Source: DTU098 sp964498525
GTDB lineage: Bacteria > Bacillota > Desulfotomaculia > Desulfotomaculales > Pelotomaculaceae
DNA length: 64,000 nt
Direction of reading: 5' to 3'
Assembly: GCA_964498525.1 (NCBI GenBank)
Contig: CAZCGU010000010.1
Span: 1-64,000 of the forward strand
The notes under the pieces were generated by a model. The model saw nothing but the letters and a program-made list of their open reading frames with translations. It made no database searches and had not been told where the DNA came from. The translations under genes and the position numbers were made by a program. This document shows positions 50,475-58,541 of the stretch, piece after piece; positions within the stretch are counted from its first letter, which is position 1, and each line of letters starts with the position of its first letter.

Positions 50475-51311
50475 TTGGACTTGACCTGCAATCACCGGGA
50501 AACGGAAGAATACAATGACAGTTTTGCCGTAACCACTTCCCACCGGCCCACAAAGGCCTCCCTGGACCTGGCCAGGCAATTTGCCTGCTGTTTGCAAGTG
50601 CCCTTTGTGGAAAGAAATGATCAGTCTCTGAAAGCCCTGGCCATAAACCGCAAGGTTAAGGGATTTGTGGTGGTGGGAGCCAGGCGGGTTTCTTATTTTA
50701 GCGGGGGACAAGAGTTTTTTTTCCATCCGGGGCTGGCCGGGCTGCGTATAAAGGAACTGAAGAATGGGAAAACTGACCAAATGATTAAGTGCATGTCCCT
50801 GGGTCCAGGAGCCCATGTGCTTGATTGTACTTTAGGTTTGGCCGCGGATTCTATCGTCGCCAGCTTTGTCGCGGGTAAAAAGGGAAGGGTCACCGGGCTG
50901 GAAGATTCCCCTATCATAGCGGCACTGGTCAAACACGGTCTGGCAACCTATCCCGGACCGGAAGAGGACCTTACCGGGGCTATGCGGCGGATAGAGGTTA
51001 TCAATATAAACCACAAAGAATATCTTTCCGGTTTAATTCCCCGTAGCTACGATATCGTGTATTTCGATCCGATGTTTCGCTTGCCCAGGCGCCATTCGCC
51101 TGCTATGGACACCTTGCGGGCCCTGGCCAATCCCCGCCCGGTGGATCGCGAGACTATTGGCCTGGCTCTGAGGGCGTCGGCCCAAAGGGTTGTTATGAAG
51201 GAAAGACGGGGAAGTACAGAATTCAAACGTCTTGGTTTCGATAGAATTGACGGAGGAAGATACGCTCCCGTTGTCTATGGGATCATGGAGAGGAAGCGCC
51301 CGGTGCGATGA
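50475..51311 (+). CDS. Class I SAM-dependent methyltransferase, RsmJ-like
   Basis: A 278-residue protein of the DUF548/RsmJ type. AVTTSHRPTKASLDLARQFA at the N-terminus, a SAM-binding VLDCTLGLAADSIVASF near residue 117, ITGLEDSPIIAALVK-like motif II and the catalytic FDPMFRLPRR near 196. RsmJ methylates 16S rRNA G1516 in Gamma-proteobacteria; this Firmicute relative in the mutL-miaA cluster has an undetermined target, probably RNA. TTG 50475 or TTG 50481 may be the start; AAGGGG at 50466-50470 favours the second. The stop overlaps miaA by four bases. Confidence 0.8.
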   Translation: MDLTCNHRETEEYNDSFAVTTSHRPTKASLDLARQFACCLQVPFVERNDQSLKALAINRKVKGFVVVGARRVSYFSGGQEFFFHPGLAGLRIKELKNGKTDQMIKCMSLGPGAHVLDCTLGLAADSIVASFVAGKKGRVTGLEDSPIIAALVKHGLATYPGPEEDLTGAMRRIEVININHKEYLSGLIPRSYDIVYFDPMFRLPRRHSPAMDTLRALANPRPVDRETIGLALRASAQRVVMKERRGSTEFKRLGFDRIDGGRYAPVVYGIMERKRPVR

Positions 51312-52261
51312 GCCATAATAATTTGCGGCTTCACCCGCTTGTGGTGATTGCCGGACCTACTGCCACAGGTAAAAGTGAAGCAGGCGTAATGGTAGCGGAA
51401 GGGTTGGGCGGGGAAATTATTTCGGCCGATTCAGCCCTGGTATACCGGGGTATGGATATTGGAACGGCTAAACCAACTCCCTCCGAGATGCGGGGCATTA
51501 CTCACCATATGATTGATATCGTAGAACCGGACCAGGAATACAATGCGGCGCTATATCAGAAGCAAACCCGGGCGGTTATTGCAGGAATTTCAGAAAGGGG
51601 CAAACTCCCAATTCTGGTGGGCGGAACAGGACTCTATATCCGGGCTGTAATTGATCCCTACGACTTCAGCGGCGCCGGCGGAGACCCCCTTTTCAGGAAC
51701 CGTCTTTTAAAAGAGGCCCACCGGGATGGCCCCGGGGCGCTGCACGGGAAGCTTGAAATTGTAGACCCGGTTGCAGCCGCGAGGCTGCATCCCAGGGATT
51801 TACGACGGGTCATTCGCGCCCTGGAAGTTTACCATTTAACCGGGAAAACTATTTCCAGCTACCAAAACAGGGATGAAAACCATGAACCCTTGTATAGGCT
51901 TTTTATGTTCGGACTTACCATGGCCAGGGTGCATCTCTACAGCCGTATTGAAGAGCGGGTGGACGGAATGATTACAGCCGGATTGGTGGACGAAGTCCGG
52001 CAGCTTTTAAAAAAAGGCTTCAGCCCGGAACTGAGTTCCCTGCGCAGCCTGGGCTACAAAGAAATAATCAGTTATCTTTCAGGTGCCGAAACACTGGAAA
52101 AGGCTGTGGAAACTTTAAAAAGGAATACAAGGCGTTTCGCCAAAAGGCAGTTAACCTGGTTTCGCCGGGATCAAAGAATGAAGTGGTTAAACCTGAATTA
52201 CCCGGGACATTCATCCAGGGCGGCCCAAGAAATAACAACATTTCTAGAAGGAGTATTATAG
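51308..52261 (+). CDS. miaA: tRNA dimethylallyltransferase MiaA
   Basis: A 317-residue MiaA. P-loop IAGPTATGKSEAG at residue ~13, ISADSALVYRGMDIGTAKP with the substrate aspartate, HHMIDIVEP, LVGGTGLYIRAV, and RRVIRALEVYHLTGK. It transfers dimethylallyl from DMAPP to A37 of tRNAs reading UNN codons; MiaB then thiomethylates it. ATG 51308 overlaps the upstream methyltransferase stop (ATGA). It is followed by hfq, a common pairing. Confidence 0.96.
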   Translation: MSHNNLRLHPLVVIAGPTATGKSEAGVMVAEGLGGEIISADSALVYRGMDIGTAKPTPSEMRGITHHMIDIVEPDQEYNAALYQKQTRAVIAGISERGKLPILVGGTGLYIRAVIDPYDFSGAGGDPLFRNRLLKEAHRDGPGALHGKLEIVDPVAAARLHPRDLRRVIRALEVYHLTGKTISSYQNRDENHEPLYRLFMFGLTMARVHLYSRIEERVDGMITAGLVDEVRQLLKKGFSPELSSLRSLGYKEIISYLSGAETLEKAVETLKRNTRRFAKRQLTWFRRDQRMKWLNLNYPGHSSRAAQEITTFLEGVL

Positions 52262-52312
52262 GGTTTGTAGAAAGACATTAAAAAAATAATATCCAACGGA
52301 GGGGGCTCCTAA

Positions 52313-52555
52313 ATGTCTAAACCTCAAATTAATTTACAAGATGCCTTTTTAAATCAGGTAAGGAAGGAAAATATCCCCGTTACCATTTTCCTTATAAACG
52401 GCTTCCAATTAAAAGGACTGGTCAGGGGCTTTGATAATTTTACGGTCATCCTGGAAAGCGACGGAAAACAGCTTATGGTCTACAAGCATGCTATTTCTAC
52501 GGTTAGCCCGCTCAAACCGGTAAGCACCTCATTCTCTGAAACCAAGGGCTCCTGA
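52313..52555 (+). CDS. hfq: RNA chaperone Hfq
   Basis: An 80-residue Hfq with the Sm1 motif VTIFLINGFQLKGLVRGFDN and Sm2 YKHAIST. Hfq hexamers bring small RNAs and mRNAs together and protect RNA ends. ATG 52313 follows GGAGGGGG. The C-terminal tail after Sm2 is short (~15 residues), typical of Firmicutes, where it lacks the long acidic tail of E. coli Hfq. Confidence 0.97.
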   Translation: MSKPQINLQDAFLNQVRKENIPVTIFLINGFQLKGLVRGFDNFTVILESDGKQLMVYKHAISTVSPLKPVSTSFSETKGS

Positions 52556-52569
52556 TTGCGGTACGGCTG

Positions 52570-52596
52570 GCCTCTCCACCGAGAGGCTTATTTATT
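52570..52596 (+). terminator. Terminator after hfq
   Basis: GCCTCTC-CACC-GAGAGGC (52570-52587) followed by TTATTTATT. It ends the mutS-hfq gene set. Confidence 0.7.
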
Positions 52597-52668
52597 GGTG
52601 GTAAAAGTACACCCGGGGCGTATACTGTTAATGTGATGGAACAGCCCTTTGTGAGGTGGCGGAACCCC

Positions 52669-53625
52669 GTGAGAATCAATCTTTGGAACAATCACGAGCC
52701 CGATGGGAACACTGCCCGGAAAGGCGTTATTAAAACCCTTAAAACACAGTATTCCATCCAGTCCGCCGGCAAAGCCTCCCGCGCACCGGAAGATTCCCCT
52801 TATAAAAACAGCGCCCGGGAGATTATGCTGGAGCTGAACAAACTGACCGGACTCCACGGGGTTAAAAAGTTAATCCGGGAGATTTATGCCTTTGTAGAGA
52901 TTCAAAAAAGAAGACAAAAAGAAAGGCTCGCCACCGAACCTCTGGTGCTGCATATGATTTTTAAAGGAAACCCGGGCACGGGAAAAACAACCGTAGCCAG
53001 GATCCTGGGTAAACTTTTCAAAGAAGTGGGGGTGCTCCCCAAGGGCCACCTCATCGAAGTTGAACGTGCCGATTTGGTGGGGGAATTTATCGGTCACACA
53101 GCCCAAAAAACCAGGGAACAAATTAAAAAGGCTCTGGGCGGCATCCTATTTATTGATGAGGCTTACTCCCTGGCCAGGGGCGGTGAGAAGGACTTTGGGA
53201 AAGAGGCCATTGATGCCCTGGTCAAGGGGATGGAGGACCACAGGGACAACCTGATCCTTATTCTAGCCGGCTATCAGGAAGAAATGGACTGGTTTGTAGA
53301 GGTAAATCCAGGTATGCGCTCCCGCTTTCCCGTCCATATCTCCTTTCCCGACTATAGCACAGGAGAACTTTTAGCCATCGCGGACTTAATGCTTCAACAA
53401 AAACAATACAGCCTTTCCGGCGGTGCCAGGGAGGAGCTCCGCTACTCCCTGGAAAGGGAGCATAAGCGGCACGAGCATAGCGGCAATGCCAGACTTGTGC
53501 GCAATATGATTGAACGGTCCATCCGCCGGCAAGCAGTACGCCTGCTGGAACAAAAGGGTGACTTGAGCCGCGAGGATCTTATGCTGATTAAAAGAGAAGA
53601 CATGGAAGGCTCCCCGGGGGAATAA
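52669..53625 (+). CDS. spoVK: Stage V sporulation protein K, CbxX/CfxQ-type AAA ATPase
   Basis: About 318 residues. A variable N-terminus (~90 residues) leads to LTGLHGVKKLIREIYAFVEI and a single AAA domain with Walker A KGNPGTGKTTVA, Walker B GGILFIDEAYSL, and sensor segment NPGMRSRFPVHI. SpoVK is needed for spore maturation in the mother cell. GTG 52669, after GAGGTGGCGG, is one candidate start; ATG 52636 would add 11 residues but sits 16 bases after a TATACT (52612-52617) with no ribosome site. It has a separate transcript from hfq; no clear sporulation-sigma promoter is visible. Confidence 0.9.
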   Translation: MRINLWNNHEPDGNTARKGVIKTLKTQYSIQSAGKASRAPEDSPYKNSAREIMLELNKLTGLHGVKKLIREIYAFVEIQKRRQKERLATEPLVLHMIFKGNPGTGKTTVARILGKLFKEVGVLPKGHLIEVERADLVGEFIGHTAQKTREQIKKALGGILFIDEAYSLARGGEKDFGKEAIDALVKGMEDHRDNLILILAGYQEEMDWFVEVNPGMRSRFPVHISFPDYSTGELLAIADLMLQQKQYSLSGGAREELRYSLEREHKRHEHSGNARLVRNMIERSIRRQAVRLLEQKGDLSREDLMLIKREDMEGSPGE

Positions 53626-53662
53626 CAGCAAGCTGTCATTTTCATATGTCAAGGAGAGATTG

Positions 53663-54913
53663 ATGTCCAAAATAAACAGATATGACCTGGAAGAGATAGC
53701 CCGGGAAGTAGAAGAAGAAGTCCAGTACTTGTACCACGACATCGAAAAAAGGGCGCTGGCCAACCACGCCAGGGTTCTGAGAGCCTTTAACAAAGCCCGG
53801 GTCAGCGACTTTCATCTCAAAGGGACCACGGGATACGGGTATGGAGACAGCGGCCGGGAAGTCCTGGAAAATATCTATGCGGATGTTTTCAGAGCCGAAA
53901 AAGCCCTTGTGCGGGGCCAGATTGTGTCCGGCACCCACGCCATTGCGCTTTGTCTGTTCGGGGTCCTGCGCCCTGGTGACGAGTTATTATCTGTACAGGG
54001 AGAGCCCTACGACACCCTGGGGGAAATAATTGGCCTGCGCAATCAGGCTTGCGGCTCTCTCAAGGAAATGGGTGTGGTCTACAGGCAAGTGGAACCGCGG
54101 GGAGAAGGTATTGACTACCCCGCCGTGGGACAGGCCCTGAACGAAAAAACAAGGATGGTTATGCTTCAGCGCTCCAGGGGCTACAGCCAGGGCCCCTCCC
54201 TTGGTATCGCTGATTTGCGTTCCGCAATCACCTATATCCGGCAGCTTAAATCCGATGTAGTTATTTTTGTGGACAACTGCTACGGCGAGTTTGTGGAAGA
54301 AGAGGAACCCATAGAAGCGGGCGCCGACCTCATTGCCGGTTCACTGATTAAGAACCCCGGGGGCGGGCTTGCCCCAACCGGGGGTTACGTGGCAGGCGGC
54401 GCCCGGTTTGTTGAGATGGCCGCCAACAGGTGGAGCGCGCCGGGTTTAGGCGGCGAAATAGGACCTTCGGCTGAATACCAGAGACTGCTCTTCCAGGGTT
54501 TCTACCTCGCGCCGCACACCGTGGCGGAGGCCTTAAAGGGCGCTGTTTTTACGGCAAGGTTCTTCGAAAGACTGGGCTACGAAGTTTCACCGGCCCATGA
54601 CGGCCCCCGGTACGATATCGTCCAGGCAATTCGCCTGGGAACTGCGGCGAAAATGCTGGCCTTCTGCAGGGGACTGCAATCAGCTTCACCGGTAGATTCC
54701 CACGTCCGGCCGGAGGCAAGCGATATGCCCGGTTATGATGACCCTGTGCTTATGGCGGCGGGCACCTTTGTCCAGGGTGCTTCTATTGAGTTGAGTGCAG
54801 ACGGTCCGCTCCGGCCGCCCTATGACATTTATTTTCAAGGGGGACTTTCCAAAGAATATGTACGTCTGGCAGTATTGTCGGCGGCCAGGGAGTTATTTAG
54901 CGGTAACGGCTAA
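53663..54913 (+). CDS. Methionine gamma-lyase family PLP protein (YnbB-type)
   Basis: A 416-residue PLP enzyme of the family historically called aluminium-resistance protein. ALANHARVLRAFNKARVSDF at the N-terminus, VSGTHAIALCLFGVLRPGDE, IFVDNCYGEFVE, and the PLP lysine in GSLIKNPGGGLAPTGGYVAG near residue 230. These enzymes resemble cystathionine/methionine gamma-lyases but act on an undefined substrate. In Bacillus ynbB lies beside spoVK and hfq, as here. ATG 53663 follows AAGGAGAG. Confidence 0.88.
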   Translation: MSKINRYDLEEIAREVEEEVQYLYHDIEKRALANHARVLRAFNKARVSDFHLKGTTGYGYGDSGREVLENIYADVFRAEKALVRGQIVSGTHAIALCLFGVLRPGDELLSVQGEPYDTLGEIIGLRNQACGSLKEMGVVYRQVEPRGEGIDYPAVGQALNEKTRMVMLQRSRGYSQGPSLGIADLRSAITYIRQLKSDVVIFVDNCYGEFVEEEEPIEAGADLIAGSLIKNPGGGLAPTGGYVAGGARFVEMAANRWSAPGLGGEIGPSAEYQRLLFQGFYLAPHTVAEALKGAVFTARFFERLGYEVSPAHDGPRYDIVQAIRLGTAAKMLAFCRGLQSASPVDSHVRPEASDMPGYDDPVLMAAGTFVQGASIELSADGPLRPPYDIYFQGGLSKEYVRLAVLSAARELFSGNG

Positions 54914-54982
54914 AGAATACCATGGCCCCGGAATTTAACCCTTGATCACCCCGCGGGAACTGTCCTGAAGAAAAAACACAAG

Positions 54983-55021
54983 CCGGGTTTTTAAAAATTT
55001 TCAAAATTTTTAAAAACCCGG
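54983..55021. repeat. 39-bp perfect palindrome
   Basis: A 19-base arm starting CCGGGTTTTTAAAAATTTT, one central C (55002), then its exact reverse complement ending in AAAAACCCGG. All 19 pairs match. It lies 70 bases after the PLP lyase stop and 71 before the LysR start. The AT-rich core could extrude as a cruciform; as RNA it would be a long hairpin with no T run beyond the stem. Candidate terminator, operator or cruciform. Confidence 0.75.
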
Positions 55022-55091
55022 AAGGGTTTACCCTGTTCTTGTCAAAAGGCTTATTAAAGCCCAATTATAAAATTTAAGGCGTGATACTGTT

Positions 55092-56009
55092 ATGAATTTT
55101 AAGCAGTTGGAGGCGTTTTTATGGGTCGCCGAACTGCAGAGCTTTACCAAAGCGGCCCGTCAGCTGTACATAAGTCAGCCGGCAATTAGCTTTCAGATCA
55201 AAGCTTTGGAAGAAGACCTCCAGGCGCCTTTATTTCAACGCGGTGATAAAAGGATCATGCTGACCGAAGCAGGCCGGGTCCTGTACCCCGAAGCAAAAAA
55301 AATGCTCAGGCACTATCAGAAGATCAAAGAAGGTCTGGAAGACTTAAAAGGGCTTAAAACAGGACATCTACTAATCGGCGCCAGCACCATTCCGGGTGAA
55401 TATATCCTTCCCCTGCTGATTGGCGGATTTAAAAAAAAATACCCGGGAATTGAAATCACTTTAAAAGTTGCCGGAAGTGATCGAGTGGCCAGGTGGATCC
55501 GGCAAAGAGAAATCGACCTGGGTATTACCGGTGTACCCTTTAATAACGAGGGTATTGAGTGTGTTCGCTGGCTGGAAGATCAGCTGGTGCTGATTACACC
55601 ACCTTCGCACTGTTGGGCTAATCTAGCCGGGGGGCCGGACGTTGCCGATTTGAAAAATGAAACCATGGTTCTGCGGGAGCAGGGTTCGGGAACACGGCGA
55701 ACATTGGAAAAAAGGCTGGAAGAAATAAATATTGCTCTGGATACCATTCCCTGTTCCATGGAATTGGGCAGCACCCGGGCCGTAATTACAGCTGTTGAAG
55801 CAGGGTTGGGTGTTAGCATCGTTTCCAGATATGCTGTCCGGGAGGCCCTGGAACTGGGGAATGTTGTCGAAGTCCCTTTGGACGGGTTGGATCTTTCCCG
55901 AGCCCTCTACCGGCTTCGCCATTCCCAGAGCCCGGAGGGTTTCGCCGTAAAAGCCTTTGCCGGTTTTATAAATAACATAGATAACTGTGAGCGCTTCCTG
56001 CGAAAGTAG
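55092..56009 (+). CDS. LysR family transcriptional regulator
   Basis: A 305-residue LysR regulator. The N-terminal winged HTH reads MNFKQLEAFLWVAELQSFTK then AARQLYISQPAISFQIKALE; the periplasmic-binding-like effector domain begins near residue 92 (GHLLIGASTIPGEYILPLLI). It most resembles the CysB/CysL and selenium-metabolism-associated LysR proteins. The 39-bp palindrome is upstream but LysR sites are usually T-N11-A, not this. The stop lies in a GCGCTTCCT/AGGAAGCGC hairpin that may end its transcript. Target genes unknown. Confidence 0.88.
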   Translation: MNFKQLEAFLWVAELQSFTKAARQLYISQPAISFQIKALEEDLQAPLFQRGDKRIMLTEAGRVLYPEAKKMLRHYQKIKEGLEDLKGLKTGHLLIGASTIPGEYILPLLIGGFKKKYPGIEITLKVAGSDRVARWIRQREIDLGITGVPFNNEGIECVRWLEDQLVLITPPSHCWANLAGGPDVADLKNETMVLREQGSGTRRTLEKRLEEINIALDTIPCSMELGSTRAVITAVEAGLGVSIVSRYAVREALELGNVVEVPLDGLDLSRALYRLRHSQSPEGFAVKAFAGFINNIDNCERFLRK

Positions 56010-56114
56010 GAAGCGCCTGGCATTATTTATGGTATTCTATATTACTTATTTAGTTCTATAATAGCAGGAAAATTCGTAGTTTTTGTCTAATTACAATTCT
56101 ACGGAGATTTAATA

Positions 56115-57755
56115 ATGATCAAAATTAATCCAAAATTTTTTACCCTGCGCACAAAAATGGCCTTGCTTTCTTTCAGTTCCGTATTTCTGGCAATTGTTAT
56201 TGGCGGCATCATTGTGGTTGACAAGATATCCGCCACATTTGAAAAAGAAGCAGGGATGCGCGCCATGGCCATAGCCCGGACCCTGGCCCAATTTGAAGAG
56301 GTCCAAAATAATATCGGGGAGCCTGACGGTTCGGTTACCATTCAACCCATTGCCGAACGAACACGCCTGGCTACGGGTGTTGAATATATCGTTATTGTGG
56401 ACATGGAAGGAATTCGTTATTCCCACCCGGTGGAAGACCGGATTGGCAAAAAGTTTACTGACATAGATCTGGGTCCGGCCCTGGCCAACAACGAGTATCT
56501 ATCCGGCGCGGAGGGGGTGCTGGGACCTTCTGTCCGGGCTTTCGTACCAGTTAAGGTGGAAGAGGGAACCCGCCAGGTGGGTGTTGTTGTGGTGGGAATT
56601 CTGATTCCCACCACTGGGTTCTTATTAAGGACTATCCAGACGCAGCTATATTACTCCCTGGGTATGGGCCTCATTGTCGGCTTGCTGGGATCCCTTTATC
56701 TGGCCAGGAGAATAAAAAGCGCCATGTTCAGTCTGGAACCCGAGGAAATAGCCAGGCTTTTGGAAGAGCGGGTGGCAATTTTTCAGGCTATGGGTGAAGG
56801 TATTATCGCCATCGACCGGGCTAACCGTATAACCATCGTAAATGCAGAGGCCCGGCGGATCCTGGGCAAAACCAACAACGACCTTATTGGGCAAACAATA
56901 ACGGACTTTATCCCTTACTCGACACTGCCGGAAGTTCTGCAAACAGGGGAAGCCCAGATCAACCATCAGATGTTTTTGAACGATACAATGGTTCTGGTAA
57001 ACAAAGTCCCTGTACGGTTTAAAGGTGAAATTATCGGGGCGGTGGCCACGTTTCAAGATAAAACCGATATCAACAGACTGGCCGAGGAACTAACGGGGGT
57101 AAAAGCCTTCATAGAAGCCTTAAGAGTTCAGAATCATGAACATAAAAACAAGCTCCACACTATAGCCGGCCTGATCCAGCTGGAAAAATACGATCATGCC
57201 CTTGACTACATTTTTGAACTAGCTGAGGAACAACAAGAGATTACCGGACTTTTGACAAAAAACATCTGTGACGACAGTATCGCCGGGCTGCTCCTGGGTA
57301 AATACGAAAGGGCCAAAGAGCTCCGTGTTGAGTTAGATATTGACCGTAATACCTGTTTAAGGAAACTTCCATCCTGCCTGCAAACAGGGGAACTTGTAAT
57401 AATTATTGGCAATCTGATCGAAAATGCCCTGGACGCTGTTCGTCTCGAAAGGCCGGAGCGGAGAAAGGTATTTTTTTCTATGCTGGATACCCCGAAGGTT
57501 CTGACCATTGTTGTGAGGGATATGGGTCCCGGCATTCCGGCGGAAATGCGGGAAAGTATTTTTCAAAGAGGTTTTTCTACAAAAGGTCCGGCCAACTGTG
57601 GTCTGGGTCTGTACCTTGTGAAACGCTACGTTAACCTGGCTGGCGGCTCAATATCCATCCAGGAAGCGGATGGTGGAGGCACAGTGTTCAGCATAAATAT
57701 TCCCAAAGAGCAGATCAGTCTAAAAAAACCCGTGTCAAGAAGGTGGTCTGAGTAA
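56115..57755 (+). CDS. DcuS/CitA-type sensor histidine kinase
   Basis: A 546-residue sensor kinase. TM1 (LSFSSVFLAIVIGGIIVV) and TM2 (~residues 178-195) enclose an extracytoplasmic PASp domain (~35-175) with VEYIVIVDMEGIRYSHPVED, the citrate/C4-dicarboxylate-sensor hallmark. A cytoplasmic PAS (IFQAMGEGIIAIDRANRITI), a phosphoacceptor histidine in NHEHKNKLHTIAG near 339 (SPOB-like dimerisation), and a HATPase with DMGPGIP and GLGLYLVK follow. It probably senses a di- or tricarboxylate outside the cell. Directly followed by its response regulator. A TATAAT at 56056-56061 may be its -10. Confidence 0.93.
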   Translation: MIKINPKFFTLRTKMALLSFSSVFLAIVIGGIIVVDKISATFEKEAGMRAMAIARTLAQFEEVQNNIGEPDGSVTIQPIAERTRLATGVEYIVIVDMEGIRYSHPVEDRIGKKFTDIDLGPALANNEYLSGAEGVLGPSVRAFVPVKVEEGTRQVGVVVVGILIPTTGFLLRTIQTQLYYSLGMGLIVGLLGSLYLARRIKSAMFSLEPEEIARLLEERVAIFQAMGEGIIAIDRANRITIVNAEARRILGKTNNDLIGQTITDFIPYSTLPEVLQTGEAQINHQMFLNDTMVLVNKVPVRFKGEIIGAVATFQDKTDINRLAEELTGVKAFIEALRVQNHEHKNKLHTIAGLIQLEKYDHALDYIFELAEEQQEITGLLTKNICDDSIAGLLLGKYERAKELRVELDIDRNTCLRKLPSCLQTGELVIIIGNLIENALDAVRLERPERRKVFFSMLDTPKVLTIVVRDMGPGIPAEMRESIFQRGFSTKGPANCGLGLYLVKRYVNLAGGSISIQEADGGGTVFSINIPKEQISLKKPVSRRWSE

Positions 57756-58433
57756 ATGTCCCAAATAGACGTTATAATCATTGAGGATGACCCCATGGTA
57801 GTTGAAGTAAACCGAGGCTTTATTAATGCCGTGCAGGGATTCAGGGTGGCAGGAGTAGCCCGTACTGGCCGGGAGGCCATTGAAATGGTAAAGGAATTAA
57901 TTCCGGAACTTGTTCTCCTTGATATCTATCTCCCTGATATTGATGGCGTAACTACCCTGCAGGAAATCAGACGGTTGGGCCTGCCCGTTGATGTAATAAT
58001 CATTACAGCGGCTCATAACGCCGAAACCATTCAAAGCGTCTTTCGCTACGGAGCCATAGATTACATTGTTAAACCATTTAAATTTACCCGCCTCAAGGCG
58101 GCACTCAATTGTTATGCCACTTTACACAACCGGTTTAAATGCCAGGGTCAAATGAACCAGAATGAAATTGACAGTTTGGCGTTAAGCCGCGGGCAGCAAT
58201 TGGATGAAGGTGTGCCCAAAGGATTAAACGAAATTACGCTAAAACAAGTTTATCTGTTTTTACTTAAGGAAGGGACTGCCTTGTCGGCCGAAGAAGTCGC
58301 AGAGGGTGTAGGGCTGGCCCGGGTCACTGCCAGAAGATACCTGGATTTTTTAGAAAAATCGGGCAGGGTAATTCTTGAGCTGCAGTATGGTTCCGTTGGC
58401 CGCCCGGTAAACAGATACAGAACCCTGGAGTAA
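57756..58433 (+). CDS. DcuR/CitB-type response regulator
   Basis: A 225-residue regulator. Receiver domain with EDDP (residues 10-13), phosphoacceptor D56 in LLDIYLPDIDG, and the lysine in IVKPFKF; the C-terminal part has an HTH in LSAEEVAEGVGLARVTARRY (~residues 175-195) and ends QYGSVGRPVNRYRTL. This group activates transport and metabolism of citrate, malate, fumarate or succinate. ATG directly follows the kinase stop, so one operon. The direct repeats at 58442-58473 are a good candidate binding site. Confidence 0.93.
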   Translation: MSQIDVIIIEDDPMVVEVNRGFINAVQGFRVAGVARTGREAIEMVKELIPELVLLDIYLPDIDGVTTLQEIRRLGLPVDVIIITAAHNAETIQSVFRYGAIDYIVKPFKFTRLKAALNCYATLHNRFKCQGQMNQNEIDSLALSRGQQLDEGVPKGLNEITLKQVYLFLLKEGTALSAEEVAEGVGLARVTARRYLDFLEKSGRVILELQYGSVGRPVNRYRTLE

Positions 58434-58441
58434 AAATAGAG

Positions 58442-58473
58442 TTTAATAACCAATATTCATTTTATTAACTAAT
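58442..58473 (+). promoter_or_regulatory. Direct repeats, candidate response-regulator operator
   Basis: TTTAATAACCAAT (58442-58454) and TTTATTAACTAAT (58461-58473) agree in 11 of 13 positions with a 19-base period. They end two bases before the -35 of the binding-protein promoter, the usual place for an activating regulator. Confidence 0.55.
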
Positions 58474-58475
58474 TA

Positions 58476-58504
58476 TTGCCTGCAGGAAAATACTTCGATA
58501 TATT
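58476..58504 (+). promoter_or_regulatory. Sigma-A promoter of the TRAP binding protein gene
   Basis: TTGCCT (58476-58481), 17 bases, TATATT (58499-58504), 37 bases before the GTG. Confidence 0.6.
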
Positions 58505-58541
58505 TTAGCCAGGCCCGTATAGAGGAACTGATAACGGGGAG

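Noticed and set aside
52600..52640. Sigma-E, sigma-G or sigma-K promoter for spoVK
   Set aside because: Only a TATACT near 52612 is visible; no matching sporulation -35/-10 pair at correct spacing.
54983..55021. Insertion sequence end
   Set aside because: The palindrome has no transposase nearby and no flanking target duplication.
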